Source of the DNA: Planctomycetaceae bacterium | GTDB lineage: Bacteria; Planctomycetota; Phycisphaerae; UBA1845; UTPLA1 | Direction: 5' to 3' | Assembly (NCBI GenBank): GCA_006969385.1 | Contig: CP030884.1 | Location: 558,001 to 622,000 of the forward strand | DNA length: 64,000 nt | In this document: in pieces, positions 62,300-64,000 of the stretch | Position numbering within the stretch: the stretch's first letter is position 1 | Layout of the letters: each line of letters begins with the position of its first letter | Translations under genes and position numbers: made by a program | Notes under the pieces: generated by a model | Seen by the model: only the letters and a program-made list of their open reading frames with translations | Told to the model about the DNA's origin: nothing | The model's database searches: none

Positions 62300-64000
62300 A
62301 TGTCCGCCATCACCATTCAAGATGTCAGCAAAAGCTATGCCGGTCAGCAGGTGCTTACCGGTGTTGACTTGGCGCTGCACAAAAGCGAACGCGTTGGCCT
62401 TGTCGGTGCCAATGGCAGCGGCAAAACAACGCTCTTTCGTTTAATTCTTGGGCGCACGCCACCCGACAGCGGCACCGTCACGACCACGCGCGGCCTCACG
62501 CTGGCGTACCTGCCGCAAGAACCAGATATCGACGAAAACCTAACGTTGATTCAAGCCGCCACCGAGCCGTTCGCCGAACATCAACGCATGGAAGCCGAGT
62601 TGGCGGAGCTGTCGCAGCAAATCGCCGAAGCTCACGGCAGTGATGGCGGCAATGAGTTGATGCAGAAGTACGACCGGCTCATGGCGCGCTTCGAAGCCGG
62701 CGGCGCTTATCAATATGAAGTGCGCATTCGCGAAGTCCTGGGGGGGCTTGGCTTTTCACCAGCGGATTACGAACAGCCGGTGCGCGTACTCTCCGGCGGG
62801 CAGAAGTGTCGTGCATCGCTCGCGCGCATGCTGATGATGGGCGCGGATTACTTGCTGCTCGACGAGCCGACGAATCACCTCGATATCAACGCCACGCGCT
62901 GGCTGGAAAAGTATCTCGCCACTTACCCCGGCGGCGTGATGGTGATCTCGCACGATCGGTACCTGCTCGATCGCGTCGTCACGAAAATTGTGGAAGTCGA
63001 AAAACAGCGCGTATCGGTCTATCCGACGAATTACACGCATTACGTTGAGGCCAAGCGCATCCGTCGGCTGCAAGCCGAACGCGATTATGCCAAACAGGCC
63101 GAGTGGATTGCGCATCAGAAGGACTTCATCGACAAAACGCGTTACCGCAAGGACACGGCGAAGCAATCGCGCGCCCGCCAGAAGCTGTTGGCCAATATGG
63201 AAGCGCGCGGCGAAATACTCGATAAGCCCGAACACCATAACGCCGAGATCAAGCTGCAATTCAAACCGTCGGATAAGGCCGGCGATATGGTCTTGCGCAT
63301 CGAAAACGCGGGCAAAGCATTTGACGATCTCACGCTTTTCGACAATCTGAACTTTGAGATGACCGTCGGCGAGAAGGTCGGCATCATCGGCCCCAATGGT
63401 GTCGGCAAGACCACGTTGTTGCGCATGATGTTAAAGCAAACGCCGGTCGACACGGGCACGGTACGGCTATTCGAGAACCTTACCATCGGTTACTACGATC
63501 AGGAACATCGCGATCTCAATCCGGATCAATCGATTCTGGAAGCGGTGCGCGAAATTCGACCGGAAGCGTCGGAAGGCGATACGCGTTCGTTCCTGGCGTT
63601 GTTTTTGTTTCGCGGTGACGACGTATTCAAACGCGTGGGAAATTTGTCGGGCGGCGAGCAATCGCGCGTGTTGCTGGCACGCTTGGTCTGGACCAACCCG
63701 CAGGTATTGGTGCTGGACGAGCCCACCAACCATCTCGATATCCGCGCGCGCGAAGCGTTAGAAGAAGCGCTGAGCATCTATCCCGGCAGCATCTTGATGG
63801 TCAGCCACGACCGCTACTTCCTGGATAAGGTCGCGACGCGGCTGTTGGTCTTACCCGAACGTACCAAGTATGAAGTGATCGACGGCAATTGGTCGACCTA
63901 CGACAACAAGGTCAACCAGCGCGAAGAAGCGGCACGCAAGGCCGAAGAAGCCCGCAAGGAAGCCGAGCGCAAACAGCGCGAGGCGCTGGAGAAGCAGCAG
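62300..64000 (+). CDS. ABC-F ATPase (Uup/EttA-type), truncated at window edge
   Basis: 567 residues are visible and the frame is open at the right edge. Two ABC cassettes are complete: the first with Walker A GANGSGKT (36-43), LSGGQ (VLSGGQKCRASLARM) and YLLLDEPTNHLD; the second with GPNGVGKT, LSGGEQSRVLLARL and VLVLDEPTNHLD. Between them lies a charged inter-domain linker (EAKRIRRLQAERDYAKQAEW onward), the P-site tRNA interaction motif region of ABC-F factors. The visible end is a Glu/Lys/Arg-rich coiled coil. There are no membrane segments, so it is a ribosome-acting translation factor rather than a transporter. It follows the FtsB-like gene by 15 bp. Confidence 0.93.
   Translation, partial: MSAITIQDVSKSYAGQQVLTGVDLALHKSERVGLVGANGSGKTTLFRLILGRTPPDSGTVTTTRGLTLAYLPQEPDIDENLTLIQAATEPFAEHQRMEAELAELSQQIAEAHGSDGGNELMQKYDRLMARFEAGGAYQYEVRIREVLGGLGFSPADYEQPVRVLSGGQKCRASLARMLMMGADYLLLDEPTNHLDINATRWLEKYLATYPGGVMVISHDRYLLDRVVTKIVEVEKQRVSVYPTNYTHYVEAKRIRRLQAERDYAKQAEWIAHQKDFIDKTRYRKDTAKQSRARQKLLANMEARGEILDKPEHHNAEIKLQFKPSDKAGDMVLRIENAGKAFDDLTLFDNLNFEMTVGEKVGIIGPNGVGKTTLLRMMLKQTPVDTGTVRLFENLTIGYYDQEHRDLNPDQSILEAVREIRPEASEGDTRSFLALFLFRGDDVFKRVGNLSGGEQSRVLLARLVWTNPQVLVLDEPTNHLDIRAREALEEALSIYPGSILMVSHDRYFLDKVATRLLVLPERTKYEVIDGNWSTYDNKVNQREEAARKAEEARKEAERKQREALEKQQ

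Overview
The window looks like a chromosomal segment of a Gram-negative Planctomycetota bacterium, most likely near the Phycisphaerae. The evidence is lipid A synthesis (lpxD), secreted proteins ending in planctomycete-style dockerin or calcium-binding tails (12364-13233, 35387-38872, 57288-59759), an acyl-carrier-protein/ketosynthase cassette of a type seen in planctomycetes, few strong Shine-Dalgarno sites, and many short palindromic repeats between genes. The lineage is an inference from gene content; there is no rRNA in the window. No tRNA, CRISPR array, transposase or phage gene was seen.

Layout. 0-6 kb: tail of a SIMPL-domain gene, hslU, a secreted alpha/beta hydrolase, a tRNA-dihydrouridine synthase, an NTF2-like membrane protein and mutM. 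6-12.4 kb: a two-gene unit (glutamate-cysteine-ligase-like enzyme fused to CBS domains, plus an AstE/aspartoacylase-like metallohydrolase), an unrecognised coiled-coil/acidic protein and lpxD. This block is bracketed by two inverted copies of a ~200-bp element made of six successive hairpins. 12.4-18.7 kb: a dockerin-tailed secreted protein, a five-gene minus-strand fatty-acid/polyketide-like operon (dehydratase, ACP, dehydratase, inactive ketosynthase, active ketosynthase) ending in a clear intrinsic terminator, and folP.

18.7-48.5 kb is one large surface-polysaccharide locus. A left plus-strand arm has a TMTC-like membrane/TPR protein and two sugar-nucleotide SDR enzymes. A nine-gene minus-strand arm (34940 to 23302), tightly packed at its distal end, carries three GT4 glycosyltransferases, a fused MDR/Gfo-Idh-MocA oxidoreductase, an alpha-barrel protein, two formyltransferases, a heparinase II/III-like protein and a polysaccharide deacetylase. 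A right plus-strand arm has a 1161-residue secreted protein, wecB, a Wzx-type flippase, a GT4 enzyme, a Wzy-type polymerase, two methyltransferases, manC and a GT-C-like membrane protein. Together they could make sugar nucleotides, assemble, flip and polymerise a repeat unit and modify it by formylation, methylation and deacetylation. No initiating phosphoglycosyltransferase or outer-membrane export gene was recognised.

48.5-64 kb: a MacAB-type efflux set (permease, ATPase, long adaptor) whose gaps are filled with palindromic repeats, alanine dehydrogenase divergent from a histidine kinase/NtrC-type regulator pair, a large Kelch-repeat secreted protein, enolase, an FtsB-like protein and a truncated ABC-F ATPase at the window edge.

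The signals most worth a second look are the six-hairpin compound element with compensatory stem changes, the family of small hairpins with a conserved tail (eight copies), and the acyl-chain operon whose second ketosynthase has lost its catalytic Cys and both His.
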